Shown: positions 7,123 to 13,440 of the stretch, one piece after another
How positions within the stretch are numbered: position 1 is the stretch's first letter
Layout: every line of letters starts with the position of its first letter
DNA from: Actinomadura physcomitrii
GTDB lineage: Bacteria; Actinomycetota; Actinomycetes; Streptosporangiales; Streptosporangiaceae
Assembly: GCF_008923205.2 (NCBI RefSeq)
Contig: NZ_WBMS02000042.1
Location: forward strand, 1-64,000
DNA: 64,000 bases
Direction of reading: 5' to 3'
Notes under the pieces: generated by a model
Seen by the model: only the letters and a program-made list of their open reading frames with translations
The model's database searches: none
Told to the model about the DNA's origin: nothing
Translations under genes and position numbers: made by a program

Positions 7123-7131
7123 CATCTGTGT

Positions 7132-7157
7132 TCGATAACCTTGTATCGACGTTGACT
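7132..7157 (+). promoter_or_regulatory. dyad operator and -35 region in the divergent regulator promoter
   Basis: TCGATA and TATCGA form perfect arms around a 6-base spacer at 7132 to 7149. TTGACT at 7152 to 7157 follows and could be the -35 of the rightward regulator. One repressor dimer here could control both divergent transcripts. The motif is the most AT-rich point of the region. Confidence 0.5.
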
Positions 7158-7176
7158 GCTGGTCTACGGTGAGCAT

Positions 7177-7752
7177 GTGTCGGAGGGAAAAGCAGCACCT
7201 ACCGTGAATCAGCTAGTCGCTTTCAACCTCGCGCGCGCCCGCCGTCAGAAGGGGTGGACGCAGGAGGAGACTGCGGCCCGCCTGACGGCGGCAACGGGCA
7301 AGCGCTGGACCAGCGCCACACTGGGAGCGGCCGAACGATCCTCGGAGACCGGACGGACGCGGGAGTTCGACGCGAACGAGCTCATGGCCTTCTGCCGCGT
7401 CTTTGCGCAGCCGCTGGCGTACTTCTTCCTGCCTAGCCGGCCGAACGGCGCCTGGCTCTACTCGCTCGGCGCACATGCGGATGGTGAAGCCGAGACGATC
7501 GAAACCCTGGACCTCTTGATCATGGCCATGGCCATGAAGCCCTCGGCCGAGTTCAGGGACGCGATCGCACCTGTGCTCGCCCACCGCGGCCTCACGTGGC
7601 GCGTCGGCTACTTCTCGGCGACCGATGCGGAGAGAGAAGGCCAGGTGATCGTGAGCGCCACCTCGAGCGAAGCCACGCTCGAGACGATCGCTATGCAGCT
7701 GCGATCGATGCTGCGCCTTATCGAGCAGCCGCTAGCGGGCGGGACGTCATGA
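7177..7752 (+). CDS. helix-turn-helix regulator coupled to the integrase
   Basis: A 191-residue protein with an XRE-type domain at about residues 12 to 70 (NLARARRQKGWTQEETAARL, then WTSATLGAAERS) and a C-terminal domain of unknown fold (YFFLPSRPNGAWLYSL and onward). Its stop overlaps the integrase start as ATGA, so the two are translated together. The GTG at 7177 lies close to the expected transcript start; a second GTG at 7202 is possible but is poorly placed relative to GGAGGG. Regulators of this type directly upstream of integrases are common in actinobacterial elements and probably set integrase supply. Confidence 0.7.
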   Translation: MSEGKAAPTVNQLVAFNLARARRQKGWTQEETAARLTAATGKRWTSATLGAAERSSETGRTREFDANELMAFCRVFAQPLAYFFLPSRPNGAWLYSLGAHADGEAETIETLDLLIMAMAMKPSAEFRDAIAPVLAHRGLTWRVGYFSATDAEREGQVIVSATSSEATLETIAMQLRSMLRLIEQPLAGGTS

Positions 7753-9215
7753 AGCCGTACAAGTCGTGTTCCTGCCGGGACCCTGAGACCGGCAAGCTGC
7801 TCGGCAAGAACTGTCCCGACCTGCCGAAACGCCACCATGGGGCGTGGTATGCCCGGTACGAGGCGCCGCCCGTCAACGGGAAGCGCCGTCAGCCGCGCGT
7901 CGGCCCGTTCGCCACGGAGAAGGAGTGCAAGGCGGCGCTGGCCGAGGTCCTCGGGCAGGTCGGCAAGACTGGTCACGTCGACGACCGGAAGATGACGCTC
8001 GGCGCCTACCTGGACAAGCGGCACGAGTGGCGCGTCTCCGAGGCCGAGACGGGCGGCGGCCTGAAGCGCTCAACCCTGGCGACCGATCGCGAGATCATCG
8101 ACCTGTACCTGAAGCCAGGCCTCGGGCACGTGAAGCTGGTCGACCTGCGCGACCACCACATACGCGACCTGTACACCGCCATGCGGCAGATCAACCGCGA
8201 CGGCGAGGGCAAGCGCCCGTCCGAGATGCTCCGACGGCTGCTCGAGGCCCGCGCCGTCAAGCACGGGGCGCGCTACTCCAACCGGCCCGTCTCGGAGTCC
8301 CGGGTGAAGCGCGTGCACATCGTGCTGAACGCCGCGCTGAACGATGCTGTGACGGTGTCCAAGCTGCTGCTCGTCAACCCGGCCGCCGGCGTCTTCCGCG
8401 GCAAGGGCGGCGCCGCCCGCAAGGGCAAGGCCAAACCGCTGCTGTGGACGGATGAGCGCGTCGCGCATTGGGAGAAGACCGGCAACGTTCCGGCCCGCGT
8501 CATGGTCTGGACGGCCGCGCAGTGCGGCGCGTTCCTCGACTTCGCCGAGGCTGACCGGCTGTACCCGCTGTGGCACCTGGACGCCTACTGGGGCATGCGG
8601 CGCGGTGAGCTGGTCGGCCTGGACTGGCGTGGCGTCAGCCTCGAGCGGCGCCGCCTGCACGTCCTGCAAGCGCAGCCCGATGACGAGCTGGACGACGTGA
8701 AGTCCGAGGACTCCGCCCGCATCGTCGTGTTCGATGAGGCGACGGCCGACGTGCTGAAGGCGTGGCGCAAGCGCCAGATGAAGGAGCGCGTGCAGTGGGG
8801 CGAGGCCTGGACGGACACCGGCCGCGTGTTCACCCGCGAGGACGGCCAGGCGCTCCGCCCCGAGTCGGTGTCACAGCACTTCGTCCGCCTCATCCGCCGG
8901 TACGGATCGATCCGCCGGCACCACGCGGACGGCTGGACGCGCGAGCAGATCGTCAAGCGGGCCCGCGTCTCCGAGCACGAAGTCGAGGTGGCGCTGGCCG
9001 GGCCGCCGCTCCCGCCCGTCCGCCTGCACGACCTCCGGCACGGGTCCGCCACGATGCTGCTCGCCGCGGGCGTCGACATGAAGGTCGTCTCGGAGATCCT
9101 CGGGCACGCGTCCGCGGCGTTCACCTCCGATGTGTACGCGGTGGTGGCCGAGGAACTCGCCGAGGACGCCGCGGCGAGGATCGCGGCGTTCGTGCCGCGC
9201 CGGAACCGGGCGTGA
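7749..9215 (+). CDS. int: tyrosine recombinase / site-specific integrase
   Basis: A 488-residue integrase. An N-terminal arm-binding segment with C-x-C...C (residues 7, 9, 22) is followed by a SAM-like core-binding domain (about 78 to 215) and the catalytic domain. The catalytic set is visible: Arg284 in WGMRRGEL, Lys318 in DDVKSED, His427 and Arg430 in LHDLRHGS, His453 in LGHAS, and the nucleophile Tyr463 in SDVYAVV. It therefore should be active. It overlaps the upstream regulator by four bases and ends 108 bp before the 3' end of a tRNA-Arg gene, the expected target for this class. Confidence 0.9.
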   Translation: MKPYKSCSCRDPETGKLLGKNCPDLPKRHHGAWYARYEAPPVNGKRRQPRVGPFATEKECKAALAEVLGQVGKTGHVDDRKMTLGAYLDKRHEWRVSEAETGGGLKRSTLATDREIIDLYLKPGLGHVKLVDLRDHHIRDLYTAMRQINRDGEGKRPSEMLRRLLEARAVKHGARYSNRPVSESRVKRVHIVLNAALNDAVTVSKLLLVNPAAGVFRGKGGAARKGKAKPLLWTDERVAHWEKTGNVPARVMVWTAAQCGAFLDFAEADRLYPLWHLDAYWGMRRGELVGLDWRGVSLERRRLHVLQAQPDDELDDVKSEDSARIVVFDEATADVLKAWRKRQMKERVQWGEAWTDTGRVFTREDGQALRPESVSQHFVRLIRRYGSIRRHHADGWTREQIVKRARVSEHEVEVALAGPPLPPVRLHDLRHGSATMLLAAGVDMKVVSEILGHASAAFTSDVYAVVAEELAEDAAARIAAFVPRRNRA

Positions 9216-9222
9216 GCCGATG

Positions 9223-9242
9223 GTGCCAGCAATGTGCCAGCA
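9223..9242. repeat. direct repeat next to the attachment site
   Basis: GTGCCAGCA occurs at 9223 to 9231 and again at 9234 to 9242, 11 bases apart start to start, or about one helical turn. The pair sits between the integrase stop and the tRNA-Arg gene. Short repeats at this place usually are arm-type sites bound by the integrase N-terminal domain. The role is inferred from position. Confidence 0.5.
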
Positions 9243-9323
9243 CGGCCCGGTGACGATCACCCGGGACGACGAACGCGCCTCCCGGCCGTTGTGTTTCGGC
9301 TGGTCAGCGCGTTGCGGGTTCGG

Positions 9324-9396
9324 CGCCTCCGGCAGGATTCGAACCTGCGACACCCGCTTTAGGAGAGCGGTGCTCTATCCCCTGAGCTACGGAGGC
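9324..9396 (-). tRNA. tRNA-Arg (anticodon CCT), probable attachment site
   Basis: The complement strand folds as a complete tRNA: acceptor arms GCCTCCG and CGGAGGC, D arm GCTCAGGGGATAGAGC, anticodon loop CTCCTAA with CCT, and T arm CAGGTTCGAATCCTG. No CCA is encoded. The anticodon reads AGG, so it carries arginine. Its 3' end faces the integrase, which is the normal geometry for tRNA-targeting elements; the inserted element restores the intact gene at this end. No second copy of the 3' half is seen between 1 and 9200, so the other boundary lies left of the window. Confidence 0.92.
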
Positions 9397-9571
9397 ATGT
9401 CGTCGCTCGCCGGAAGAGCGTAGCGGACGGCACCTACAGCGTAGGGGAAGGGGCGTACTGGGCGCTCCCCGTTATGGGGCGATCGCGGTTGAAGGGAGCG
9501 CCAAAAGGGCGGCGGGAGACGGCCTGCGCGCTCTAGGCCCGGTGGGGTCGGTGTGGGTACGCTTCGGTGCC

Positions 9572-10003
9572 GTGACGGGTCGGCATCGCGGGCAGCCGAA
9601 GGACCGGGGGACCGGTGAGGCCGCCGAGACGCGTGCGCCTCGGCGGAGGCGTGTCGCGATGATCGCGGGGGCGTTCCTGGTGCCCGTCGCGCTGGCGACC
9701 GTGGTGGCGTTCGCGCTGCGCGAGGAGCCCGCGGGACGGCCGGACGGGGCGGTGACGCCGACGCCGCGGGCCGTGGAGGCCTCGCCCACGGCGGAGCCGA
9801 CGTTCGGGCAGTACATCCCGCCGGAGAGCGACCCGCAGGCGGAGACGAAGGCGCCGCGCAAGGTCGTGACGCCGCAGGCGAAGCCGACGAGCAAGGCGAC
9901 CCCGAAGCCCACGCGGCAGCCGGACGTGCGGCCGTCGTGCCCGTGGTGGGGCGTCCCGTACTTCGACCGGTGGTGCCATCGCCCTCGTCATACAGGCCGC
10001 TGA
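9572..10003 (+). CDS. hypothetical membrane-anchored protein with Pro/Thr-rich stalk
   Basis: A 143-residue protein. A basic start (TGRHRGQPKDRG, RAPRRRR) leads into one membrane segment at about residues 29 to 48 (VAMIAGAFLVPVALATVVAF). A low-complexity Pro/Thr/Lys region follows, and the end is SCPWWGVPYFDRWCHR with two cysteines, probably outside the cell. The start is uncertain: the GTG at 9572 lies about 9 bases after a TACGCT -10-like hexamer, fitting a leaderless transcript, while an earlier GTG at 9542 is also in frame. No family recognised. Confidence 0.55.
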   Translation: MTGRHRGQPKDRGTGEAAETRAPRRRRVAMIAGAFLVPVALATVVAFALREEPAGRPDGAVTPTPRAVEASPTAEPTFGQYIPPESDPQAETKAPRKVVTPQAKPTSKATPKPTRQPDVRPSCPWWGVPYFDRWCHRPRHTGR

Positions 10004-10008
10004 TGCGG

Positions 10009-10038
10009 TTGCGCCCAGTTCACCGGTGAACCTGTAGT
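10009..10038 (+). promoter_or_regulatory. promoter with a 14-bp palindrome in the spacer
   Basis: TTGCGC (10009) and TGTAGT (10033) are 18 bases apart. Between them lies the perfect palindrome GTTCACCGGTGAAC at 10018 to 10031. A repressor dimer there would block RNA polymerase on the VanY-type peptidase gene downstream. The binding protein is unknown. Confidence 0.5.
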
Positions 10039-10084
10039 AGCGTTCTGCCGCTGTTCGTATTCGGGCATCAGGAGGAAAAGCACC

Positions 10085-11116
10085 GTGCCGAACCCCCGGT
10101 CGGCTGCGCTGGCCGCGGCCGTCCTGGTGATGGCGACGCTCGTGCCGCAGGGTGCCGGCAGGGCGGCCGAAGGCGGGGACGACGTCAAGTCGCTGCGCGA
10201 GGCCGCCGCGAAGGCTCGCGACGAACTCGAGTCGGCCACCAAGGACATGGAGGGCCGCAAGAAGGACCTGGCGGCCTCGCAGAGCAAGCTGAAGGCGACG
10301 CTGAAGGACCTGGCGGAGGCCGAGGCGCAGCTGAACGAGATCCGGCAGCCGCTGGCACGGCTCGCGAACTCCTCCTACCAGCAGCCCGGTGCCGCCGGGT
10401 CGATGGCGGTGTTCGGCGGCGGGAACCCGGAGGAGGCGCTGCGCGCCACCGCGGACGTGAGCATGCTCGCCCGGTCGCAGCAGGAGCTTGTGGACCGTGC
10501 CGACGCGCTGCAGAAGCGCAGGCAGCAGCTCGCGTCCACGGCGCAGGACCTGCAGTCCCGCAACGCGATCGCGCAGACCCGTGTGCAGCAGGACATCGAC
10601 GGGCTCAAGCAGCGGTCGGCGCAGCTCACCGACCAGCTGAACGCGATGCTCAAGAAGCTGCCCGAGAGCAAGCGGCTGGAGCTCGGGTGCGACAAGAGCC
10701 TCGCCGCCGACGCCAAGAAGTTCCCCAACGGGCTGATCCCGCAGAAGTACCTGTGCCCGCTGCCGCAGAAGGGGCGCGAGCTGCGCGCGGACGCGGCGCT
10801 GGCTTTCTACAAGCTGAACGCGGCGTACAAGGCGCACTTCGGCCGCGACATGTGCCTGACGGACTCCTACCGGAGCCTGGCCGAGCAGCAGTCGGTGTAC
10901 GTGCGGCGGCCCGGCTTCGCGGCCGTGCCCGGCACCAGCAACCACGGCAAGGGGCAGGCCATCGACGTCTGCGGCGGGGTGCAGAACCAGGGCTCGGTGC
11001 AGTTCGACTGGCTGAAGGCCAACTCCAAGAAGTACGGCTGGTTCCACCCGGCGTGGGCCTACAGCAACCCGTTCGAGCCCTGGCACTGGGAGTACGGCAC
11101 CGAGAGCCAGTACTGA
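10085..11116 (+). CDS. secreted VanY-type D-alanyl-D-alanine carboxypeptidase with coiled coil
   Basis: A 343-residue exported protein. The signal peptide covers residues 1 to about 28. Residues 35 to 200 form a long coiled coil (RDELESATKDMEGRKKDLAA, ADALQKRRQQLASTAQDLQS). The peptidase M15B domain follows, with the zinc motif SNHGKGQAIDVCGG and the later WHWEYG histidine. Trimming of D-Ala from peptidoglycan stem peptides outside the membrane is the expected role, with the coiled coil for partner binding as in envelope hydrolases. The GTG at 10085 has AGGAGG 9 bases upstream. Confidence 0.85.
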   Translation: MPNPRSAALAAAVLVMATLVPQGAGRAAEGGDDVKSLREAAAKARDELESATKDMEGRKKDLAASQSKLKATLKDLAEAEAQLNEIRQPLARLANSSYQQPGAAGSMAVFGGGNPEEALRATADVSMLARSQQELVDRADALQKRRQQLASTAQDLQSRNAIAQTRVQQDIDGLKQRSAQLTDQLNAMLKKLPESKRLELGCDKSLAADAKKFPNGLIPQKYLCPLPQKGRELRADAALAFYKLNAAYKAHFGRDMCLTDSYRSLAEQQSVYVRRPGFAAVPGTSNHGKGQAIDVCGGVQNQGSVQFDWLKANSKKYGWFHPAWAYSNPFEPWHWEYGTESQY

Positions 11117-11120
11117 GCCG

Positions 11121-11531
11121 TCAGGGGGTCTGCGCCAGCGGGACGATCTCGGAGGTGCAGAACCGGCAGCGCCGCGCCTTGATGGGGATCTCGGCGAGGC
11201 ACTCGGGGCACTCGCGCTCGGTGGCCTCCTTCCCGCGGTCCATCCGCTCGATCAGCTTCGTGGTCGGCAGCACGACGAGGAAGTAGACGATCGCCGAGGT
11301 GATGACGAAGGCGATCGCCGAGGTGACGAAGACGCCGTACGGGAACGTCGTGCCGTTGATCGACACCGACAGCCGGGTGTAGTCGGGCTTGCCGCCGATC
11401 AGCGCGATCAGCGGGGTGATGAATGAGTTCGCGAAGTCCTTGACGAGCGAGGCGAACGCGGCGCCGACGACGAACGCGACGGCGAGGTCGACGAGGTTCC
11501 CGCGGAAGAGGAACTTCTTGAATCCGCCCAT
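11121..11531 (-). CDS. mscL: large-conductance mechanosensitive channel MscL with C-terminal zinc ribbon
   Basis: A 136-residue channel that releases solutes on hypo-osmotic shock. The conserved N-terminus KKFLFRGNLVDLAVAFVVGA forms the pore helix TM1; TM2 is at about residues 72 to 95 (GVFVTSAIAFVITSAIVYFLVV). After the usual charged helix comes CPECLAEIPIKARRCRFC, a four-cysteine zinc ribbon found in actinobacterial MscL variants. I start at the ATG at 11531, where the family begins; the open frame upstream is noise. It opposes the VanY gene with only 4 bases between stops. Confidence 0.92.
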   Translation of the reverse strand: MGGFKKFLFRGNLVDLAVAFVVGAAFASLVKDFANSFITPLIALIGGKPDYTRLSVSINGTTFPYGVFVTSAIAFVITSAIVYFLVVLPTTKLIERMDRGKEATERECPECLAEIPIKARRCRFCTSEIVPLAQTP

Positions 11532-11862
11532 GGTGTGCTCCCGGGGGTAGGTGGGGCGCGTCCGGTCGGACGCGCTCCCGACGGCGGTCGGCTGCGGGCG
11601 CGCGGGGGACGGGCACGGCCGATCCGCGCTCGATCCGCCCTGCTCGGAGGGGGTTCTCGGTCCCGCGTGCACGATGTCAGTGATGTTCGGTCCGGTCGGG
11701 GACGGACGGAACGGCTACGGATGGTAATGAAGCTTCACCTCTTGCGCCAAGTTGATCCCGCCGGCGCCGCACCCCCGCCCGGTAACGGCCCGGCGAGCCT
11801 CGGGTCGGCCCGGGATGGCCGCGGGCGGGTGTGTCCGGGATCTGGAGGCCTGGGCCGGGTGG
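11532..11862. other. 331-bp intergenic region between SAF gene and mscL
   Basis: This gap holds the mscL leader and promoter, which reads leftward, and the end region of the SAF-protein operon. The only structured site I see is the 10-bp palindrome TGAAGCTTCA at 11728 to 11737 in a less GC-rich stretch. No gene, tRNA or convincing terminator is recognised. Confidence 0.5.
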
Positions 11863-12495
11863 TCATGGGGCCGTGATGGTGATCGAGAGGGTGGGACCGG
11901 CAGCGGCCAGGGCCTGGGCCTGCGCGTGGTCGGTGGCGAGGACCACCAGGGCTCCTTCCTGGCCTTCTTCGCCGGCGTGCCGGGGCACGGTGATCACGGG
12001 GACGCCGGACACGATCACCCTGGCCTCGCTCCACCGGCCGCCGTTGCCGGGGAGGTCGCCCGGGCCGGCGGGCGGCGGGGCGGCCAGCACGTCGACGCGG
12101 TCGCCGGCGTGCAGCAGCCGGACGGTGCCGGCGTCGGCGATCCGGGCGGGCGCGGCGACCGTTCCGGGGCCGTAGCCGTGCAGGAGCCCGTCGCCGACCA
12201 GGCGGGCGTCGGTGAGCGGCTCGCCGCGCCGCATGGGGCCCGCGAGGACCCGCCCGGCCGCGCCCGAGCGGACCGCGCCCGCCGGGACGGCCGGGGGCGG
12301 CAGGTCGAGGGCGCGCAGGTCGGACGTGCCGAGCGTGGCGCCGGCGGGGAGGTCGCGGGACGCTGCCAGGACGCGGACCGAGGGCGCCGGGCCGGGGCGC
12401 AGCGCGGTGAGGGCCAGGCCCGCGGCGGCCGCGGCGGACAGCGCCGCCAGCGGGCGCCGTAGCCGCGCCGCGGCCGCCGCGGCGGGTGCCCTCAC
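11863..12495 (-). CDS. SAF-domain protein (CpaB/RcpC-like)
   Basis: A 210-residue protein. An N-terminal membrane segment lies at about residues 13 to 30 (RRPLAALSAAAAAGLALTAL). A SAF domain follows from about 40 to 100: VRVLAASRDLPAGATLGTSD then LRALDLPPPAVPAGAV and AGRVLAGPMRRGEPLTDARL. The rest has the RcpC-like pattern GDRVDVLAAP...ARVIVSGVPVITVP. Family members help secretin assembly in Flp pili, but in actinobacteria this gene sits beside mscL with no pilus genes near. It overlaps the stop of the MTA phosphorylase gene as GTGA, so the two are translated together. Confidence 0.75.
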   Translation of the reverse strand: MRAPAAAAAARLRRPLAALSAAAAAGLALTALRPGPAPSVRVLAASRDLPAGATLGTSDLRALDLPPPAVPAGAVRSGAAGRVLAGPMRRGEPLTDARLVGDGLLHGYGPGTVAAPARIADAGTVRLLHAGDRVDVLAAPPPAGPGDLPGNGGRWSEARVIVSGVPVITVPRHAGEEGQEGALVVLATDHAQAQALAAAGPTLSITITAP

Positions 12496-13310
12496 GGCAG
12501 CTCCAGCGGGAGGTCCATGCCGTCCAGGACGGCGGGGCAGGGGCAGCCGCGTTCGGCGGGCAGCGCCTTGACCACGTCCGCGACGAGGCCGCGCAGCCGC
12601 CCGATGTTCTCGCCGAACACCCGCAGCACCTCGTCCATGGTGACGCCTTCGCCCTCCTCGATGCCGGCGTCGAGGTCGGTGACCAGGCAGAGCGGGGTGT
12701 AGCAGAGCGCCAGCTCGCGGGCGAGGACGGCCTCGGGGTGGCCGGTCATCCCGACGAGCGTCCAGCCCTGGCCGGCGTACCAGCGGGACTCGGCCCGGGT
12801 GGAGAAGCGGGGGCCCTCGATGACGACGAGGGTGCCGCCGTCGACGGGTGCCCAGCCGGCGGCGTTCGCGGCGTCGACGGCGGTGCGCCGGCCGGTCGGG
12901 CAGTAGGGGTCGGAGAACGAGACGTGGATCGCGGCGCCGTCGTCGTAGTAGGTCTGCGGGCGCCCGGACGTCCGGTCGACGAGCTGGTCGGGGACGGCGA
13001 GCGTGCCGGGCCCGAGGTTCGGGGTCAGCGAGCCGACCGCGCTCGGCGCGAGGACCTGCCGGACGCCGAGCGACCGCAGCGCCCACAGGTTGGCCCGGTA
13101 GGGGATCTTGTGGGGCGGGAAGCGGTGGTCGCGGCCGTGCCGGGGGACGAACGCGACGCGCCGCCCGGCGAGCTCGCCGACGGCGATCGCGTCGCTCGGC
13201 GGGCCGAAGGGCGTGTCGACGCGCACCTCCTCGACGTCGTCGAGGAAGGAGTAGAAACCGGAACCGCCGATGACCGCGATCTCGGCCGTGGACTGCGAGT
13301 TGGTGGACAT
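12492..13310 (-). CDS. mtnP: S-methyl-5'-thioadenosine phosphorylase
   Basis: A 272-residue purine nucleoside phosphorylase-family enzyme. It splits methylthioadenosine with phosphate into adenine and methylthioribose-1-phosphate in methionine salvage. Visible signatures are IGGSGFYSFLDD at the start, the phosphate-site motif VPRHGRDHRFPPHKIPYRAN, TLVVIEGPRFSTRAESRWY, and the substrate-site Met-Thr-Gly-His-Pro-Glu with a later TDLDAG. The start is the ATG at 13310. The frame is open further upstream into the next gene's antisense, which I reject. It is coupled to the SAF gene by a GTGA overlap. Confidence 0.9.
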   Translation of the reverse strand: MSTNSQSTAEIAVIGGSGFYSFLDDVEEVRVDTPFGPPSDAIAVGELAGRRVAFVPRHGRDHRFPPHKIPYRANLWALRSLGVRQVLAPSAVGSLTPNLGPGTLAVPDQLVDRTSGRPQTYYDDGAAIHVSFSDPYCPTGRRTAVDAANAAGWAPVDGGTLVVIEGPRFSTRAESRWYAGQGWTLVGMTGHPEAVLARELALCYTPLCLVTDLDAGIEEGEGVTMDEVLRVFGENIGRLRGLVADVVKALPAERGCPCPAVLDGMDLPLELP

Positions 13311-13391
13311 GCCGCCGACACTAACCAGCCCGCCGCAGCGCGTGCGGACCCGCCGCGAAATGTGGATAACTTCATGATCGTCGGACGCGGC

Positions 13392-13422
13392 GGAGGGGCC
13401 CGGCGCCGCGCCGGACCCCTCC
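13392..13422 (-). terminator. hairpin terminator after the MMPL gene
   Basis: GGAGGGGCCCGGCG and CGCCGGACCCCTCC form a nearly perfect stem with a very short loop, about 20 bases beyond the stop of the MMPL transporter gene on the complement strand. Confidence 0.6.
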
Positions 13423-13440
13423 CGACTCCGGGGGATCGCG

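Noticed and set aside
1..9215. Second copy of the tRNA-Arg 3' half marking the left end of the element
   Set aside because: No stretch resembling GGCAGGATTCGAACCTGC was seen left of the integrase, so the left boundary is outside the window.
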